From Muricoccus nepalensis (GTDB lineage: Bacteria; Pseudomonadota; Alphaproteobacteria; Acetobacterales; Acetobacteraceae): a stretch of 64,000 nucleotides of DNA. The stretch is from contig NZ_RCZP01000006.1 of assembly GCF_006438825.1 (NCBI RefSeq), positions 16,876 through 80,875 on the forward strand, written 5' to 3'. Made by a program: the position numbers and the translations under genes. Positions 8,319 through 18,095 of the stretch are shown piece after piece (position 1 is the stretch's first letter; every line of letters begins with the position of its first letter). The notes beneath the pieces were generated by a model. The model had not been told where the DNA came from. It worked only from the letters and a program-made list of their open reading frames with translations, and did no database searches.

Positions 8319-8663
8319 TCAGAACGGCAGCTTGAAGCCGCCCAGCCCGCCGCCACCCATGCCCGGGATGTTCAGCCCGGAGGTCGCCTTGGACATCTCC
8401 TCGGCCATCATCGCCTCCACCTTCGCCTTCGCGTCGGCATGGGCGGCGATGATGAGGTCCTCCAGCACCTCGCGCTCCTCGGCGACGAGCAGGGAGGGGT
8501 CGATGACGATGCCCTTGAGGTCGCCCTTGCCCGAGAGGGTCACGCGCACCATCCCGGCGCCGGCCTGGCCCTCCATCGTGGCGGCCTCGAGGGCGGCCTG
8601 CATCTCGGCCATCTTGGCCTGCATCTGCTGGGCCTGCTTCAGCATGTTGCCAAGGTTCTTCAT
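8319..8663 (-). CDS. ybaB: Nucleoid-associated protein YbaB/EbfC
   Basis: This 114-residue protein starts [20 protein letters not shown], the family N-terminal helix, and continues with [20 protein letters not shown]. The C-terminus is a Gly/Met-rich tail ([16 protein letters not shown]). YbaB-family dimers bind DNA and are nearly always encoded between dnaX and recR, as here. The initiator ATG is preceded by GCGAGGACCGCCG. It lies 31 bp after dnaX and is almost certainly in its operon. Confidence 0.95.
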   Translation of the reverse strand: MKNLGNMLKQAQQMQAKMAEMQAALEAATMEGQAGAGMVRVTLSGKGDLKGIVIDPSLLVAEEREVLEDLIIAAHADAKAKVEAMMAEEMSKATSGLNIPGMGGGGLGGFKLPF

Positions 8664-8694
8664 CGGCGGTCCTCGCGGTGGGGAACAAAGGAAG

Positions 8695-10755
8695 TCAGGG
8701 GCGGTCCATCCCGGCGGGCTCGGCGTCGAGCGGCGCGAAGCCGGGATCGCCGTCGTCGCTCGGCAGGTAGCCCACCTCGTCCTCCTCCACCGGCTCGCCG
8801 TCATTGGCAAGACCGGGGGCAAGACCGGGAAGGGCATCGGGCGGGGGAAGCCCGTAGGCGTCGAGGGCGGCGTCGCGCACCTCGCGGATCTGCGCGCCCG
8901 GGAAGGCCTGCATCACCGCCAGCACCAGCGGGTGCGTGCCCGCCACCTCCAGCCGCGCCGCCTTGGCCTCGCGCGACTGCTCGGCGATGGTCGGCTCGCC
9001 CGACGCGTTGGAGAGCGAGACCGTCCAGCGCGCGCCCGTCGTCTCGTGCAGCAGCGCGGTGAGCTGCCCGGCGAGGTCCCGCGGTGCGTCCGGCCGCGTC
9101 CGCAGCTCGATCCGCCCCTCCGCGAAGCGCACGAGATGGACGCTGTGCACGAGGTGCGCGTGCAGCATCGGCTTCCGCCCGGAGGCGAGCGCCACGACCT
9201 CGCGGAAGGTCGACGGCGCCGGCGCCGGCGCGGCCTCCGTCTCCGGCGGCAGGACGGGCGCCACGGCCGGCGCCGCCTCCGCCATCACCGCCGCCCCGCC
9301 CGCCACCGCGCGCAGCCCGCCCACCGGGGCACCGCCGCCAGGGGCGCCCCCGATCGCCGGCACGCCCACCGCGCTCGCCAGTCCCCCGCCCGCGCCTCCC
9401 GCCGGACCGGCCCCGCGCGGCGCGGCGCCCGCCGGCGCGGCCTGCGCCCCGGAAAGCCGCCGCACGATCTCCCCGGGCGTCGGCATCTCCGCCAGATGCG
9501 CCAGCCGGATGAGCACCATCTCCGCCGCCGCGCGCCGGTCCGGGCTCTCCGCTACCTCCCCGATGCCCCGCAGCAGCACCTGCCAGGCGCGGCCGAGCAC
9601 GGGGATGGTCAGCGTCTCCGCCAGCGCGCCGCCCCGCACCCGCTCCGCCTCGGGGATGGAGGTATCGCCCCGCAGCCCCGGCACGGCGCGGAAGCGCGTC
9701 AGCGTGTGGGTCAGCTCCGCCAGGTCGGCCAGCACCACGCCGGGATCGGCGCCGCGCTCGTGCGCGCGGTCCATCCCCGCCAGCACCGCCGGCAGGTCGC
9801 CGCGCATCGCGGCCTCCATGAGGTCGAGCACGAGCGCGCGGTCGGCGAGGCCGAGCATGTCCCGCACCCCCTCCGCCGTCACGGCCTCGCCCTCGGTCGG
9901 CATGGCGATCGCCTGGTCGAGCAGCGACAGCCCGTCGCGCACCGAGCCGTCGGCCGCGCGCGCGATCATCGCCAGCGCCTCCGGCTCGATCGACGCCCCC
10001 TCCTTGGCCGCGATGGCAGCGAAATGCGCGCGCAGCGTCTCCTGCGGCACGCGCCTGAGGTCGAAGCGCTGGCAGCGCGAGAGGATGGTCGCCGGGACCT
10101 TTCGGATCTCCGTCGTCGCGAAGAGGAACTTCACCTGCGGCGGCGGCTCCTCCAGCGTCTTGAGCAGCGCGTTGAACGCCGCCCCGCTGAGCATGTGCAC
10201 CTCGTCGAGGATGTAGACCTTGAAGCGCCCCTGGCTCGGCCGGAAGCGCACGGCCTCGCGGATCTCGCGCACGTTGTCGACGCTGTTGTTCGACGCGGCG
10301 TCGAGCTCCAGCACATCGGGGTGGCGGTCCGCCAGGATGGCGCGGCACTCCGGGCAGACGCCGCAGGGATCGGCCGTGGGGCCGCCCTTGCCGTCCGGCC
10401 CGATGCAGTTCAGCGCGCGGGCGATGATGCGGGCGGTGGTCGTCTTCCCCACCCCGCGCACGCCCGTCAGCATGAAAGCGTGGGCGACCCGGTTCTGCGC
10501 GAAGGCGTTCCGCAGCGTGCGGACCAGCGCCTCCTGCCCGATGAGGTCGTTGAAGTCCTGCGGCCGGTACTTCCGCGCCAGCACCCGGTAGGGCTGCGAG
10601 GGCTCGGCCGGGGCGGGGGGAGGGGGCGCGGCGGCCGTCGCGGGGGCGGCCGCGGCCGGCGCCGGGTCGGGATCGCCGAAGAGGCCCGGCCCCTCCATCG
10701 GGGGCTCCGGCAGCTCGTCCGCCGCGTCTGTCGAGAGATCGGTGTCGCTGGTCAT
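8695..10755 (-). CDS. dnaX: DNA polymerase III subunit gamma/tau
   Basis: The 686-residue clamp-loader ATPase starts [19 protein letters not shown], followed by an Ala/Pro-rich leader of about 45 residues before the canonical [19 protein letters not shown]. The Walker A ([18 protein letters not shown]), Cys-rich zinc module (CGVCPEC), Walker B (LDEVHML) and sensor motifs follow. A Pro/Ala-rich linker (about 410-500) leads to the tau C-terminal domain that contacts the polymerase. It loads the beta clamp at the fork. The start is chosen because the frame upstream has no family similarity and runs into ffs. Confidence 0.95.
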   Translation of the reverse strand: MTSDTDLSTDAADELPEPPMEGPGLFGDPDPAPAAAAPATAAAPPPPAPAEPSQPYRVLARKYRPQDFNDLIGQEALVRTLRNAFAQNRVAHAFMLTGVRGVGKTTTARIIARALNCIGPDGKGGPTADPCGVCPECRAILADRHPDVLELDAASNNSVDNVREIREAVRFRPSQGRFKVYILDEVHMLSGAAFNALLKTLEEPPPQVKFLFATTEIRKVPATILSRCQRFDLRRVPQETLRAHFAAIAAKEGASIEPEALAMIARAADGSVRDGLSLLDQAIAMPTEGEAVTAEGVRDMLGLADRALVLDLMEAAMRGDLPAVLAGMDRAHERGADPGVVLADLAELTHTLTRFRAVPGLRGDTSIPEAERVRGGALAETLTIPVLGRAWQVLLRGIGEVAESPDRRAAAEMVLIRLAHLAEMPTPGEIVRRLSGAQAAPAGAAPRGAGPAGGAGGGLASAVGVPAIGGAPGGGAPVGGLRAVAGGAAVMAEAAPAVAPVLPPETEAAPAPAPSTFREVVALASGRKPMLHAHLVHSVHLVRFAEGRIELRTRPDAPRDLAGQLTALLHETTGARWTVSLSNASGEPTIAEQSREAKAARLEVAGTHPLVLAVMQAFPGAQIREVRDAALDAYGLPPPDALPGLAPGLANDGEPVEEDEVGYLPSDDGDPGFAPLDAEPAGMDRP

Positions 10756-10843
10756 CCGGGCCGCAGGGTTGGGGCGGCCTGGGCCGCCAGGCGATCGAGT
10801 GGGAACGCCCGGCGCCAGCGGGCTGGCAGGGGCGGCAAGGGGT

Positions 10844-10938
10844 GGAAGACCGGCCACAACCCGGGCGGTGACCCGCCTCGGCTGCTTCCTTCCGGACCTG
10901 ACCGGGTCGACGAGGCGCCCGTCCGCGACCGGCCTTCC
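10844..10938 (-). ncRNA. ffs: Signal recognition particle RNA (4.5S, small bacterial type)
   Basis: The minus strand contains the invariant apical core GTCAGGTCCGGAAGGAAGCA followed by GCC. The ends pair: GGAAGGCCGGTC at the 5' side against GGCCGGTCTTCC at the 3' side, with two G-U wobbles, giving a 95-nt hairpin of normal length. It binds Ffh to target nascent membrane proteins. It lies 88 bp upstream of dnaX on the same strand. Confidence 0.95.
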
Positions 10939-10945
10939 GCGGCGG

Positions 10946-10974
10946 AATATGGGGGGAGGGACCCCGAGAGTCCA
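10946..10974 (-). promoter_or_regulatory. Predicted sigma-70 promoter of ffs
   Basis: On the minus strand TGGACT (10974-10969) and CATATT (10951-10946) are separated by exactly 17 bp. The predicted transcription start, seven bases further on, coincides with the 5' base of the SRP RNA helix at 10938. The agreement of spacing and RNA end supports it. Read-through could also serve dnaX-ybaB-recR. Confidence 0.6.
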
Positions 10975-11075
10975 TCCGCCACGCCGCGCAGAGCACCGCG
11001 GCGCCGCCGGGCATTGCGCCGGGGACGCGCCCGTGTTGTCCCCTTCGGCCCCCCGTGCGAGGTTTTCGCCCCCTC

Positions 11076-12008
11076 ATGCTCAGCATCCCCGCCAGCCGCC
11101 CCAACGCCTACACCGGCAGCCCGCTCGACCGCGTGTCGGACCGGCGCGACGACGAGGCCTTCGTCGCCGCCGCCCTCGCCGACCCCGCCGCCCTCGTCAC
11201 GCCCGTCTGGCGCGCGAAGAGCCTCCTGCGCGGCGTCGAATCGGGGGCGCCCGAGGCCGTGCTCCTCACCCGCGCGGCGGCCGAGGCCGTCCTGATGGCG
11301 GGCGGCCCCTGGGCGCTGCTCGGCCTCCGCGACGGCACCCCGGTCTTCGCGGTCGACTGCAGCGCGGCTGAGGACCCGCTCCCCCTCCTGCCGGAGGGCT
11401 TCGGCGCCTTCCACGACCTGCGCGCCGTCGCGGGGCTGCTGCCCCCGGGCGAGGCCTCGATGCTCGCCCACGCCCGCGGCCTCATGCACTGGCGCACCCG
11501 CCACCGCTTCTGCGGCGTCTGCGGCCAGGGCTGCGAGCCGCGCTCGGCCGGCAACGCCATGGCCTGCCCGAACTGCGGCGCCCAGCACTTCCCGCGCACC
11601 GACCCCGCCGTGATCATGCTCGTGGTGGACGAGGACCGCGTCCTGCTCGGCCATTCCACGCGCTTCCCGAACAGCACCATGTACTCGACGCTGGCCGGCT
11701 TCGTGGAGCCGGGCGAGAGCCTGGAGGAGGCCGTCCGCCGCGAGGTGGGGGAGGAGACCGGCGTGCGGGTGGGGGAGGTCCGCTACCACTCCTCCCAGCC
11801 CTGGCCCTTCCCCGCCTCCATCATGCTCGGCTTCCACGCGGAGGCGCTGAGCCGGGAGATCACCATCGACCCCGCCGAGCTGCGCGACGCCCGCTGGTTC
11901 ACCCGCGACGAGATCCGCAACCCCGAGAGCGCCGGCTTCTCCCTGCCGCGGGTCGATTCCATCGCCCGCCGCCTGATCGAGGACTGGCTGGAGTCGACGC
12001 CCGCATGA
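11076..12008 (+). CDS. nudC: NADH pyrophosphatase NudC (Nudix hydrolase)
   Basis: The 310-residue protein has an N-terminal domain (about 1-125), a zinc ribbon with CGVCGQGCEP and CPNCG, and a Nudix domain with the box GFVEPGESLEEAVRREVGEE. A later AYH-like substrate region reads SSQPWPFPASIMLGF, which is the NudC SQPWPFPxS signature. It hydrolyses NAD(H) and removes NAD caps from RNA (family knowledge). ATG at 11076 gives MLSIPASRPNAYTGSPLDR; an upstream in-frame GTG is less likely. The stop overlaps the start of the next gene as ATGA. Confidence 0.94.
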   Translation: MLSIPASRPNAYTGSPLDRVSDRRDDEAFVAAALADPAALVTPVWRAKSLLRGVESGAPEAVLLTRAAAEAVLMAGGPWALLGLRDGTPVFAVDCSAAEDPLPLLPEGFGAFHDLRAVAGLLPPGEASMLAHARGLMHWRTRHRFCGVCGQGCEPRSAGNAMACPNCGAQHFPRTDPAVIMLVVDEDRVLLGHSTRFPNSTMYSTLAGFVEPGESLEEAVRREVGEETGVRVGEVRYHSSQPWPFPASIMLGFHAEALSREITIDPAELRDARWFTRDEIRNPESAGFSLPRVDSIARRLIEDWLESTPA

Positions 12009-12295
12009 CCCGCCCAACCCTTCTCCTGATGGGCCTGCTGCTGGCCGCCTGCGCCGCCAACGACCCGCTGCCGCGCGCGACCAACCCCACCGAGGCCGCC
12101 TGCCGGCGCGAGGCCGAGGAGAGCCCGGCCGTGCGGGCGGGCTTCGCGCGCCTGCCGCCCACCGCCAACGCGGACCTCTTCAACCGCGCCAAGGCCGATC
12201 TCGCCGCCACCGAGCGCACCGCCTATTTCCGCTGCCTGCGCGACAAGGGCCTCGCGCCCCCCGGCGGCGTGGAGGCGGTGCGCCCGCCGCGATAG
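12005..12295 (+). CDS. Small conserved lipoprotein, 96 aa
   Basis: It begins with a signal peptide, MTRPTLLLMGLLLAAC, whose LLAAC fits a lipobox with Cys at residue 16. The mature part of about 80 residues contains EAACRREAEESP and ERTAYFRCLRDKGL, with two conserved-looking Cys that could form a disulphide. Its start overlaps the nudC stop (ATGA), so it is translationally coupled. I do not recognise a named family; the location would be the outer or inner membrane, facing the periplasm. Confidence 0.8.
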   Translation: MTRPTLLLMGLLLAACAANDPLPRATNPTEAACRREAEESPAVRAGFARLPPTANADLFNRAKADLAATERTAYFRCLRDKGLAPPGGVEAVRPPR

Positions 12296-12304
12296 GCGCC
12301 GCCC

Positions 12305-13054
12305 TCAGGGAAGCTTCGTCGTATCCCCGGCCTTGATGACCCCGGACGGCGAAAGGTTCTGCCGCGACGCCTTCTCGGCGATCCCGCTGATCCCCTCGCG
12401 CCGCACCAGCTCCGCCCAGACCTGCTCCGGCCGGATGCCCGCGTCCACCCAGACGACGATGAGGTGGTAGAGTAGGTCCGCGCTCTCGCCGATCAGCGCG
12501 CCGCGGTTCCCGGCCATCGCCTCGATCACCGTCTCCACCGCCTCCTCGCCGAGCTTCTGCGCGACCTTGGCGGTGCCCCGCGCGAGCAGGCGGGCGGAGT
12601 GCGAGGTCTCGGCGTCGCCCGAGAGGCGGCGCTCCTCCACCGTCGCCCAGAGCCGGTCCAGCACCGCCGGCACGGGCTCGCCGCCCCCGGGCTCCAGCGG
12701 CCCGAGATGCCGCGTCTCCGCCCGGCGCACCCGCTTGGGCGGGCGGGCGAAGGCGTCGATCGGCGCGCCCGAGAGGTCCTCCGGCACGGGGAGCGGGTGC
12801 AGGACGCGGAGATCCTCCTTCCACTTCGCCGGCTTGAGCTTCGGCTTGGCCTTCGCCTTGAGCTTCGGCTTCGCTTTCGCCTTGGGCTTGGCCTTCGCGG
12901 GGCCCTTCGCGACCGGGGGCTTGCCCCCCGCCTTCGCCGCGCCCGCCTTCGCCGCCGCCTTCTTGCGGGGGCGCGGCGCCTCCTCGGCGTCGCCCGCGGG
13001 CCTCGCCTCGCGCGCCGGCCGCTTCGGCTTGCCTGGCTTGGCCGTCTTGCCCAT
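12305..13054 (-). CDS. hisE: Phosphoribosyl-ATP pyrophosphatase HisE with long basic N-terminal extension
   Basis: The C-terminal about 115 residues are His[17 protein letters not shown], then the metal-binding [14 protein letters not shown] and [13 protein letters not shown]. This is the second histidine-pathway step, hydrolysing phosphoribosyl-ATP. Most HisE proteins have about 100 residues; this one has 249. The first about 85 residues are a Lys/Ala/Pro tract with repeats such as [11 protein letters not shown], resembling histone-H1-like tails, followed by a short linker. The start ATG overlaps the hisF stop as TGATG. High GC3 and the coupled start argue that the extension is translated. 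Confidence 0.9.
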   Translation of the reverse strand: MGKTAKPGKPKRPAREARPAGDAEEAPRPRKKAAAKAGAAKAGGKPPVAKGPAKAKPKAKAKPKLKAKAKPKLKPAKWKEDLRVLHPLPVPEDLSGAPIDAFARPPKRVRRAETRHLGPLEPGGGEPVPAVLDRLWATVEERRLSGDAETSHSARLLARGTAKVAQKLGEEAVETVIEAMAGNRGALIGESADLLYHLIVVWVDAGIRPEQVWAELVRREGISGIAEKASRQNLSPSGVIKAGDTTKLP

Positions 13055-13833
13055 CACGCCGCCTCCTGCGGTTCGGTCGCGGGCCTGACCGGCCAGCCCT
13101 CCGCCGCCAGCGCCGCCTTCGCCTCGGCGATGCGGAACTGGCCGTAGTGAAAGATGCTCGCCGCCAGCAGCCCGGTCGCCCCGGCCGCCGCGCCCTCCGC
13201 GAAATGCCCGAGCTGGCCGACGCCGCCCGAGGCCACGATCGGCAGCCTCACCGCCGCCCGCACCGCGCGCAGCAGGTCGAGGTCGAAGCCCGCGCCCGTG
13301 CCGTCCCGGTCCATGGAGGTCAGCAGGATCTCCCCCGCGCCCAGTCCCTCGACGCGGCGCGCCCATTCCACGGCGTCCACCCCCGTCTCGCGCCGCCCGC
13401 CATGGGTGAAGATCTCCCAGCGGCCGTCGGCGACCCGCCGCGCGTCCACGGCCACCACGATCGCCTGCGACCCGAAGGCCTCCGCGCCGCGCCGTACCAG
13501 GTCGGGGTCGGACAGCGCCGCGGAGTTCACCGAGACCTTGTCCGCCCCCGCCAGCAGCAGCGCGCGCATGTCCTCCACGCTCCGCACGCCGCCGCCGACG
13601 GTCAGCGGGATGAAGACCTCCGCCGCCGTGCGCGAGACGACGTCGAGCATCGTGCCGCGGTTCTCGTGCGTGGCCCCGATGTCGAGGAAGGTGATCTCGT
13701 CAGCCCCCTCCCGGTCGTAGGCGCGCGCCTGCTCCACGGGATCGCCGGCGTCGCGGAGCGCCACGAAGTTCACGCCTTTCACGACGCGGCCGTCCTTCAC
13801 GTCGAGGCAGGGAATCACGCGCAGGGCGAGCAA
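13054..13833 (-). CDS. hisF: Imidazole glycerol phosphate synthase subunit HisF
   Basis: This 259-residue beta-barrel synthase subunit reads [20 protein letters not shown] near the start, has the catalytic Asp in that motif, and later [17 protein letters not shown] and [10 protein letters not shown]. With HisH it makes imidazole glycerol phosphate and AICAR. A TTG at 13833 is chosen as start because GAGGAG lies seven bases upstream and it gives the canonical N-terminus; no ATG or GTG fits. The stop overlaps the hisE start. Other his genes are not in the window. Confidence 0.94.
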   Translation of the reverse strand: MLALRVIPCLDVKDGRVVKGVNFVALRDAGDPVEQARAYDREGADEITFLDIGATHENRGTMLDVVSRTAAEVFIPLTVGGGVRSVEDMRALLLAGADKVSVNSAALSDPDLVRRGAEAFGSQAIVVAVDARRVADGRWEIFTHGGRRETGVDAVEWARRVEGLGAGEILLTSMDRDGTGAGFDLDLLRAVRAAVRLPIVASGGVGQLGHFAEGAAAGATGLLAASIFHYGQFRIAEAKAALAAEGWPVRPATEPQEAA

Positions 13834-13973
13834 GGGCGAACTCCTCGTTCCGTGATCGTCGATTGCGCCGGAAGGCGGGCGGGGGTCAAGCGAGGCCGGG
13901 CGAAAGAGTTCCCGCCCGCCCCCATCTTTTCCCCGCTGGTGAGAACGGGAAATGTTCCGTGCGCGGGCGCCGG

Positions 13974-14810
13974 CTAGTTCAGCCGCGCGCGCCACTCCTC
14001 GATCATGTCCTGCCCGCGGGAGGCGGCCTCGCCGGCCGGGATCAGCCCGATGAAGCGCTCCATGTCCTCGATGGCCGCGCCCAGCCGGCCGAGCCGCGCG
14101 TTCATCACCGCCGCCTCGCGCCACAGCGGCGCCGCGTCCGGCGCCAGGCGCAGCATGTCCGCGGTGCAGGCCAGCGCGCCCTCCACGTCCTCGTCGCGCA
14201 GGCGGCGCAGGCGGATGTTCGTCTGCAGCCGCAGCAGCACGGCCCGGCGGCTCATCGGCGCCAGCATCCCCGGGCGCAGCTCGGCCGAGGGCCCCTCCAC
14301 CCGCTTGATCAGCGCGCGCAGCGCCGGCGCCGGCAGGGCCGTGCCGCCGCCGAAGGGGTCCACCACGACCGACCCCGCCTTCGCCGCGCCGTCGAGCGAG
14401 ACGAGGAAGTGCCCGGGGAAGTCAAGCCCCCGCGCCGGCCAGCCCGCCGCCTCCGCCACGTGCAGCCAGAGCAGCCCGATCGCGACCGGCAGCCCGCGCC
14501 GCCGCTCCGTCACCCGGATGAGGTTCGCGTTGCGCAGGTCGTCGTAGCTCTCGGAGTCCCCGGCGTAGCCGGCCTCCTCGTGGATCACGCGGGCGATCAG
14601 GGAGCGCCGCCCCTCCGCGTCCCGCGGCGCCTCCTGCGACAGCACGGCGCGGACGAGCGCCGAGAGGCGCCCCTCCGCCGCGCGCCAATCCGCGCCCGGC
14701 GCGTCGATCCGCGCGAACTGCAGCGCGACCGCCCCCAGGTCCAGCTCGTCGTCCGGCAGGCGCCCCGCGGCCCGGATCGCCTCGCGCGCCTCGGCGGCCC
14801 CGTCCGGCAT
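13974..14810 (-). CDS. SirB1-family transglutaminase-like protein with TPR-like C-terminus
   Basis: The 278-residue protein contains the family blocks [35 protein letters not shown] and [12 protein letters not shown], ending with a TPR-like helical region and a [12 protein letters not shown] segment. SirB1 proteins resemble transglutaminases but have no established activity. It begins at the ATG overlapping the stop of the HIT gene (TGATG), so the two are coupled. Confidence 0.85.
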   Translation of the reverse strand: MPDGAAEAREAIRAAGRLPDDELDLGAVALQFARIDAPGADWRAAEGRLSALVRAVLSQEAPRDAEGRRSLIARVIHEEAGYAGDSESYDDLRNANLIRVTERRRGLPVAIGLLWLHVAEAAGWPARGLDFPGHFLVSLDGAAKAGSVVVDPFGGGTALPAPALRALIKRVEGPSAELRPGMLAPMSRRAVLLRLQTNIRLRRLRDEDVEGALACTADMLRLAPDAAPLWREAAVMNARLGRLGAAIEDMERFIGLIPAGEAASRGQDMIEEWRARLN

Positions 14811-15226
14811 CAGCGCTCCGCGCCCATCGCCGCGGCGGGTACCATCCGGCCCAGCCTCGTCCCGCCGAAGAGGTGGACGTGGAAGTGCGGCACCTCCTGC
14901 CCGCCCTCCGGCCCCATGTTGGTCAGCGCGCGGTACCCGCGCCCCTCCAGCCCGAGCTCGCGCGCGACGCGCCCCACCGCCCGCCAGAAGCCCGCGATCT
15001 CCGCCTCCGACGCGCTCGCGCTGAAGTCGGCGAGCGAGACGTAGCGCCCGCGCGGGATGACCAGCACGTGCACCGGCGCCTGCGGGTTGATGTCGTGGAA
15101 GGCGACCGCGTGCTCGTCCTCGTGCACCCGCTTGCTCGGGATCTCGCCGCGCAGGATGCGCGCGAAGATGTTCGCGTCGTCGTAGGGCGGCAGGCCCGAG
15201 GTGGGATCGGAGGGGGGAGCGGGCAT
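14810..15226 (-). CDS. HIT-family nucleotide-binding hydrolase
   Basis: The 138-residue protein has NIFARILRGEIPSKRVHEDE near the N-terminus, VHVLVIPRGRYVSLADF in the centre, and the catalytic histidine triad HFHVHLFGG near the C-terminus. Members hydrolyse nucleoside phosphoramidates or AMP-lysine. ATG at 15226 (MPAPPSDPTSGLPPYDD) was chosen over an upstream start that adds an Arg-rich leader without family match. GAGGAATCCCG precedes it. Translation is coupled to the downstream SirB1-like gene. Confidence 0.92.
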   Translation of the reverse strand: MPAPPSDPTSGLPPYDDANIFARILRGEIPSKRVHEDEHAVAFHDINPQAPVHVLVIPRGRYVSLADFSASASEAEIAGFWRAVGRVARELGLEGRGYRALTNMGPEGGQEVPHFHVHLFGGTRLGRMVPAAAMGAER

Positions 15227-15286
15227 CGGGATTCCTCGCGCGGGGCGCCCTTTCGTGGGGCGGCGCCGCGTCCGGCGCAAGGCCCC

Positions 15287-16888
15287 TCAGCGCCGCGCGA
15301 TCCGCCCGTCCAGCACCGGCGCCGCGCCGCCGCGCGCGGCGAGGTGGTCCGCCAGCACCTCCTCCAGCGGCGGCCCGTCGTCATAGGCCTCGAGCGCCGC
15401 GTCGCGCAGCACGCCGTAGCCGTCGCTGCCCGCGCGCATGAAGTTGTTCGTCACCACCCGGTAGGCCCGGTCGGGGTCGAGCGGCCCCTCCGCCGTCCGC
15501 GCCTCCACCAGCCGCCGCCCCGGCGGCGCGGCGGGGTCGATGACGAGGCGGATCCCCGCCACCTGCGGGAAGCGCCCCGCCGGCGCCGGCAGGCGGGAGA
15601 GGCCGTTCTCCAGCGCCTCCATCAGCGCGCCGCCGCGAAGGGTGAGCGTCGCCAGCGTGTTGCCGAAGGGCAGCACCGCCAGCACGTCGCCGTAGGTGAG
15701 GGGGCCCCCCGGCAGCGAGGCACGCAGCCCGCCGCCGTTCACCACCGCGATCTCCGCCAGCGGCGTCCGCGCCAGCGCCGCCTCGGCGACGAGGCTGCCG
15801 AGCGCGCATTCCCCATCCCGGCACCCCGCGTCCGGGAAGGGGCCGGCCGCGACCCCCACCGGCCGCCGCCGCAGCTCCCCCAGCGGCCGCGCGTAGTCCG
15901 CCACCACCGCCGCGACCGCGGGATCCTCCGCCACGTCGGGCCCGATCGGCCGCACCGCGCCGCCATGCGCGGCCACCCGCCCGTCCGCCGCCAGGTCGAG
16001 GTCCAGCCGCCCGAGGTAGCGCCCGTGGCAGGCGACCGTCGCGATCCGCACGTCCCGCCCCTTGCCCGCGACCACCAGCGGGCTCGGCCCCACCGCCCCG
16101 GCCAGCCCGTTGGCGAGCAGCAGGTGTGAGTGCCCGCCGAGCACGGCGTCGATCCCCGCCACCTCCGCCGCCAGGTGCCGGTCGGCGGGTAGGCCGAGAT
16201 GCGACAGCACGACCACCGTCCCCACCCCCTGCCGGCGCAGCGCGTAGGCGGCGCGGTCGGCGGCCTCCATCGGGTCGGTGAAGCGCAGCCGCGGCCCGGG
16301 CGAGGACGACCCGGCCGTGTCCGGCGTGGTCAGCCCCACCACCCCGATCCGCGCGCCGCCCGACGCCAGCACCGTGAAGGCCTGCACCCGGTCCCGCAGC
16401 AGCGGCTCCTCCGCCGTGTCGAGGTTGGCCGAGAGAAGGGGGAAGGGCACGGCCTCGGCATAGCGCGCGAGGTTCTCCGGCCCGTTGTCGAACTCGTGGT
16501 TGCCGAGCGACATCGCCATGGTGCCCACCGCCCGCTGCACCGCCGCCTCCGCGAGGCCCCGGTGGAAGGTGTAGTAGAGGCTGCCCATGAACTGGTCGCC
16601 CGCGTCCAGCAGGAAGGGCGCGCGGCCCTCGGCCAGGGCGGCCGCCCGCGCCTCGCGCATCGCCCCCGCCAGCCGCGCCGCGCCGCCGGCGCAGGGGCGC
16701 CCCTCCTGGCAGGTGCTCCCGCCCTCCGCCACGCCCTCGTGCTTGGAGTGGAAGTCGTTGAGGTGGATGAGGGCGATTCGTGCCCCCTCGGCCGCCAGCG
16801 CCCGGCGCAGCGCGGGGGCGGCGAGGGGGATCACGGCCGCGGCCCCGAGCAGGCGGCGGCGGGAGAGAAGCGAAGGCGCGTGCCGCAT
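15287..16888 (-). CDS. Secreted 5'-nucleotidase / bifunctional metallophosphatase
   Basis: The 533-residue protein carries a twin-arginine signal, LLSRRRLLGAAAVIPLAAP, for export as a folded metalloenzyme. The metallophosphatase domain has the metal-binding motifs LIHLNDFHSK, LDAGDQF, SLGNHEFDNG and GGHSH. The C-terminal 5'-nucleotidase domain contains VVNGGGLRASLPGG and TNNFMRAGSDGY. It should release nucleosides and phosphate in the periplasm. The extra CQEGRPCAGG loop after the first motif contains two Cys. It is transcribed alone; a short 60-bp gap separates it from the HIT gene downstream. Confidence 0.92.
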   Translation of the reverse strand: MRHAPSLLSRRRLLGAAAVIPLAAPALRRALAAEGARIALIHLNDFHSKHEGVAEGGSTCQEGRPCAGGAARLAGAMREARAAALAEGRAPFLLDAGDQFMGSLYYTFHRGLAEAAVQRAVGTMAMSLGNHEFDNGPENLARYAEAVPFPLLSANLDTAEEPLLRDRVQAFTVLASGGARIGVVGLTTPDTAGSSSPGPRLRFTDPMEAADRAAYALRRQGVGTVVVLSHLGLPADRHLAAEVAGIDAVLGGHSHLLLANGLAGAVGPSPLVVAGKGRDVRIATVACHGRYLGRLDLDLAADGRVAAHGGAVRPIGPDVAEDPAVAAVVADYARPLGELRRRPVGVAAGPFPDAGCRDGECALGSLVAEAALARTPLAEIAVVNGGGLRASLPGGPLTYGDVLAVLPFGNTLATLTLRGGALMEALENGLSRLPAPAGRFPQVAGIRLVIDPAAPPGRRLVEARTAEGPLDPDRAYRVVTNNFMRAGSDGYGVLRDAALEAYDDGPPLEEVLADHLAARGGAAPVLDGRIARR

Positions 16889-17186
16889 AGATGCCCTTTT
16901 CGGCGGAAAGGATGCCCCGGCCTGAGGGCCCGACGGCCGCATCCCGCGTCCGGCGGCCCCCCGCCGGCCCGCCGGGTGTAGCGCCTTCGCGCGGTGGACC
17001 GGAACGGCCCTTGCAGGGAACCGGGCGCGGGTTCACACGACCCGCACCCCTCCGGCGCCGTCTGGCGCCCCGTGCCGCCCCCGCCGCGCGCCGCGCGGCC
17101 CGCCCGCGCGCGGCCCGCGCGGAACCAGCCCGCCCCGGCCCCCGACACGGGGCGGAAGCCCGGGCGAGGACCCGGGCGGAACGCCG

Positions 17187-18095
17187 ATGCCGGTCTACCT
17201 GCCGATCGCCGAGATGTCGGTCGATGCCCTGCTCCTGCTCGGCATCGGGCTCGGCGTGGGCTGGCTCTCGGGCCTCTTCGGGGTGGGCGGCGGCTTCCTG
17301 CTGACCCCGCTGCTCATCCTCATCGGCATCCCGGCCCCCGTCGCCGTCGCCTCGGGCGCGAACCAGACCCTCGGCGCCTCCGTCTCCGGCCTCATCGCGC
17401 AGTGGCGGCGCGGCAACGTGGACGCGCGCATGGGCTGCGTGCTGCTCGTGGCGGGCCTGGCGGGCTCGGGGGCGGGGACGCAGCTCTTCGTCCTGCTCAA
17501 GCGCCTCGGCCAGATCGACCTCGCGGTCTCGCTCTTCTACGTCGTCGTCCTCGGCACCGTGGGCGCGCTGATGGTGCGGGAGAGCCTGCGCGCCATCATC
17601 CGCCGCCGCCGCGCCCTGCCGGCCCGCACCCACCAGCACTCCTGGCTGCACGGCCTGCCCTTCAAGATGCGCTTCCGGCAGTCCCGCCTCTACATCTCCG
17701 TCATCCCGCCCATGATGATCGGCTTCGGCATCGGCGTGCTCTCCTCGATCATGGGGGTCGGCGGCGGCTTCATGCTCGTGCCGGCCATGATCTACCTCCT
17801 GGGCATGCCGACCACGACGACGATCGGCACCTCGCTCTTCCAGGTCACCTTCGTCAGCGCCAACGTCACCCTTCTCCAGGCCCTGCAGACGGGGTCGGTC
17901 GACGTCGTGCTCACCCTCCTGCTGCTGACCGGCGGCGTCGCCGGCGCGCAGTTCGGCGCCGCCATGGGCACGAAGCTCCGCGGCGAGGAGACGCGGGCGC
18001 TGCTCGGCCTGCTCGTGCTGCTCGTCGCGGCCGGCCTGCTCTGGGGGCTGCTGGCCACCCCGGCCAGCCTCTACCTCATGGGCCCGGCGACGTGA
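17187..18095 (+). CDS. TauE/SafE-family membrane transporter
   Basis: This 302-residue integral membrane protein has about eight hydrophobic segments. It contains the duplicated family signature: WLSGLFGVGGGFLLTPLLI in the first half and SSIMGVGGGFMLVPAMIYLL in the second. Members export or import sulfite, sulfoacetate and related anions, but the substrate here cannot be read. Its stop overlaps the GTG of the following gene (GTGA). That partner, a TIGR02186 protein, is a habitual neighbour of this subfamily. Confidence 0.92.
   Translation: MPVYLPIAEMSVDALLLLGIGLGVGWLSGLFGVGGGFLLTPLLILIGIPAPVAVASGANQTLGASVSGLIAQWRRGNVDARMGCVLLVAGLAGSGAGTQLFVLLKRLGQIDLAVSLFYVVVLGTVGALMVRESLRAIIRRRRALPARTHQHSWLHGLPFKMRFRQSRLYISVIPPMMIGFGIGVLSSIMGVGGGFMLVPAMIYLLGMPTTTTIGTSLFQVTFVSANVTLLQALQTGSVDVVLTLLLLTGGVAGAQFGAAMGTKLRGEETRALLGLLVLLVAAGLLWGLLATPASLYLMGPAT

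Noticed and set aside
8332-11295. Very long plus-strand open frame of 987 codons opposite recR-dnaX
   Set aside because: It is antisense to clear dnaX, ybaB and recR genes and has biased, repetitive Arg/His-rich composition typical of GC-rich shadow frames.
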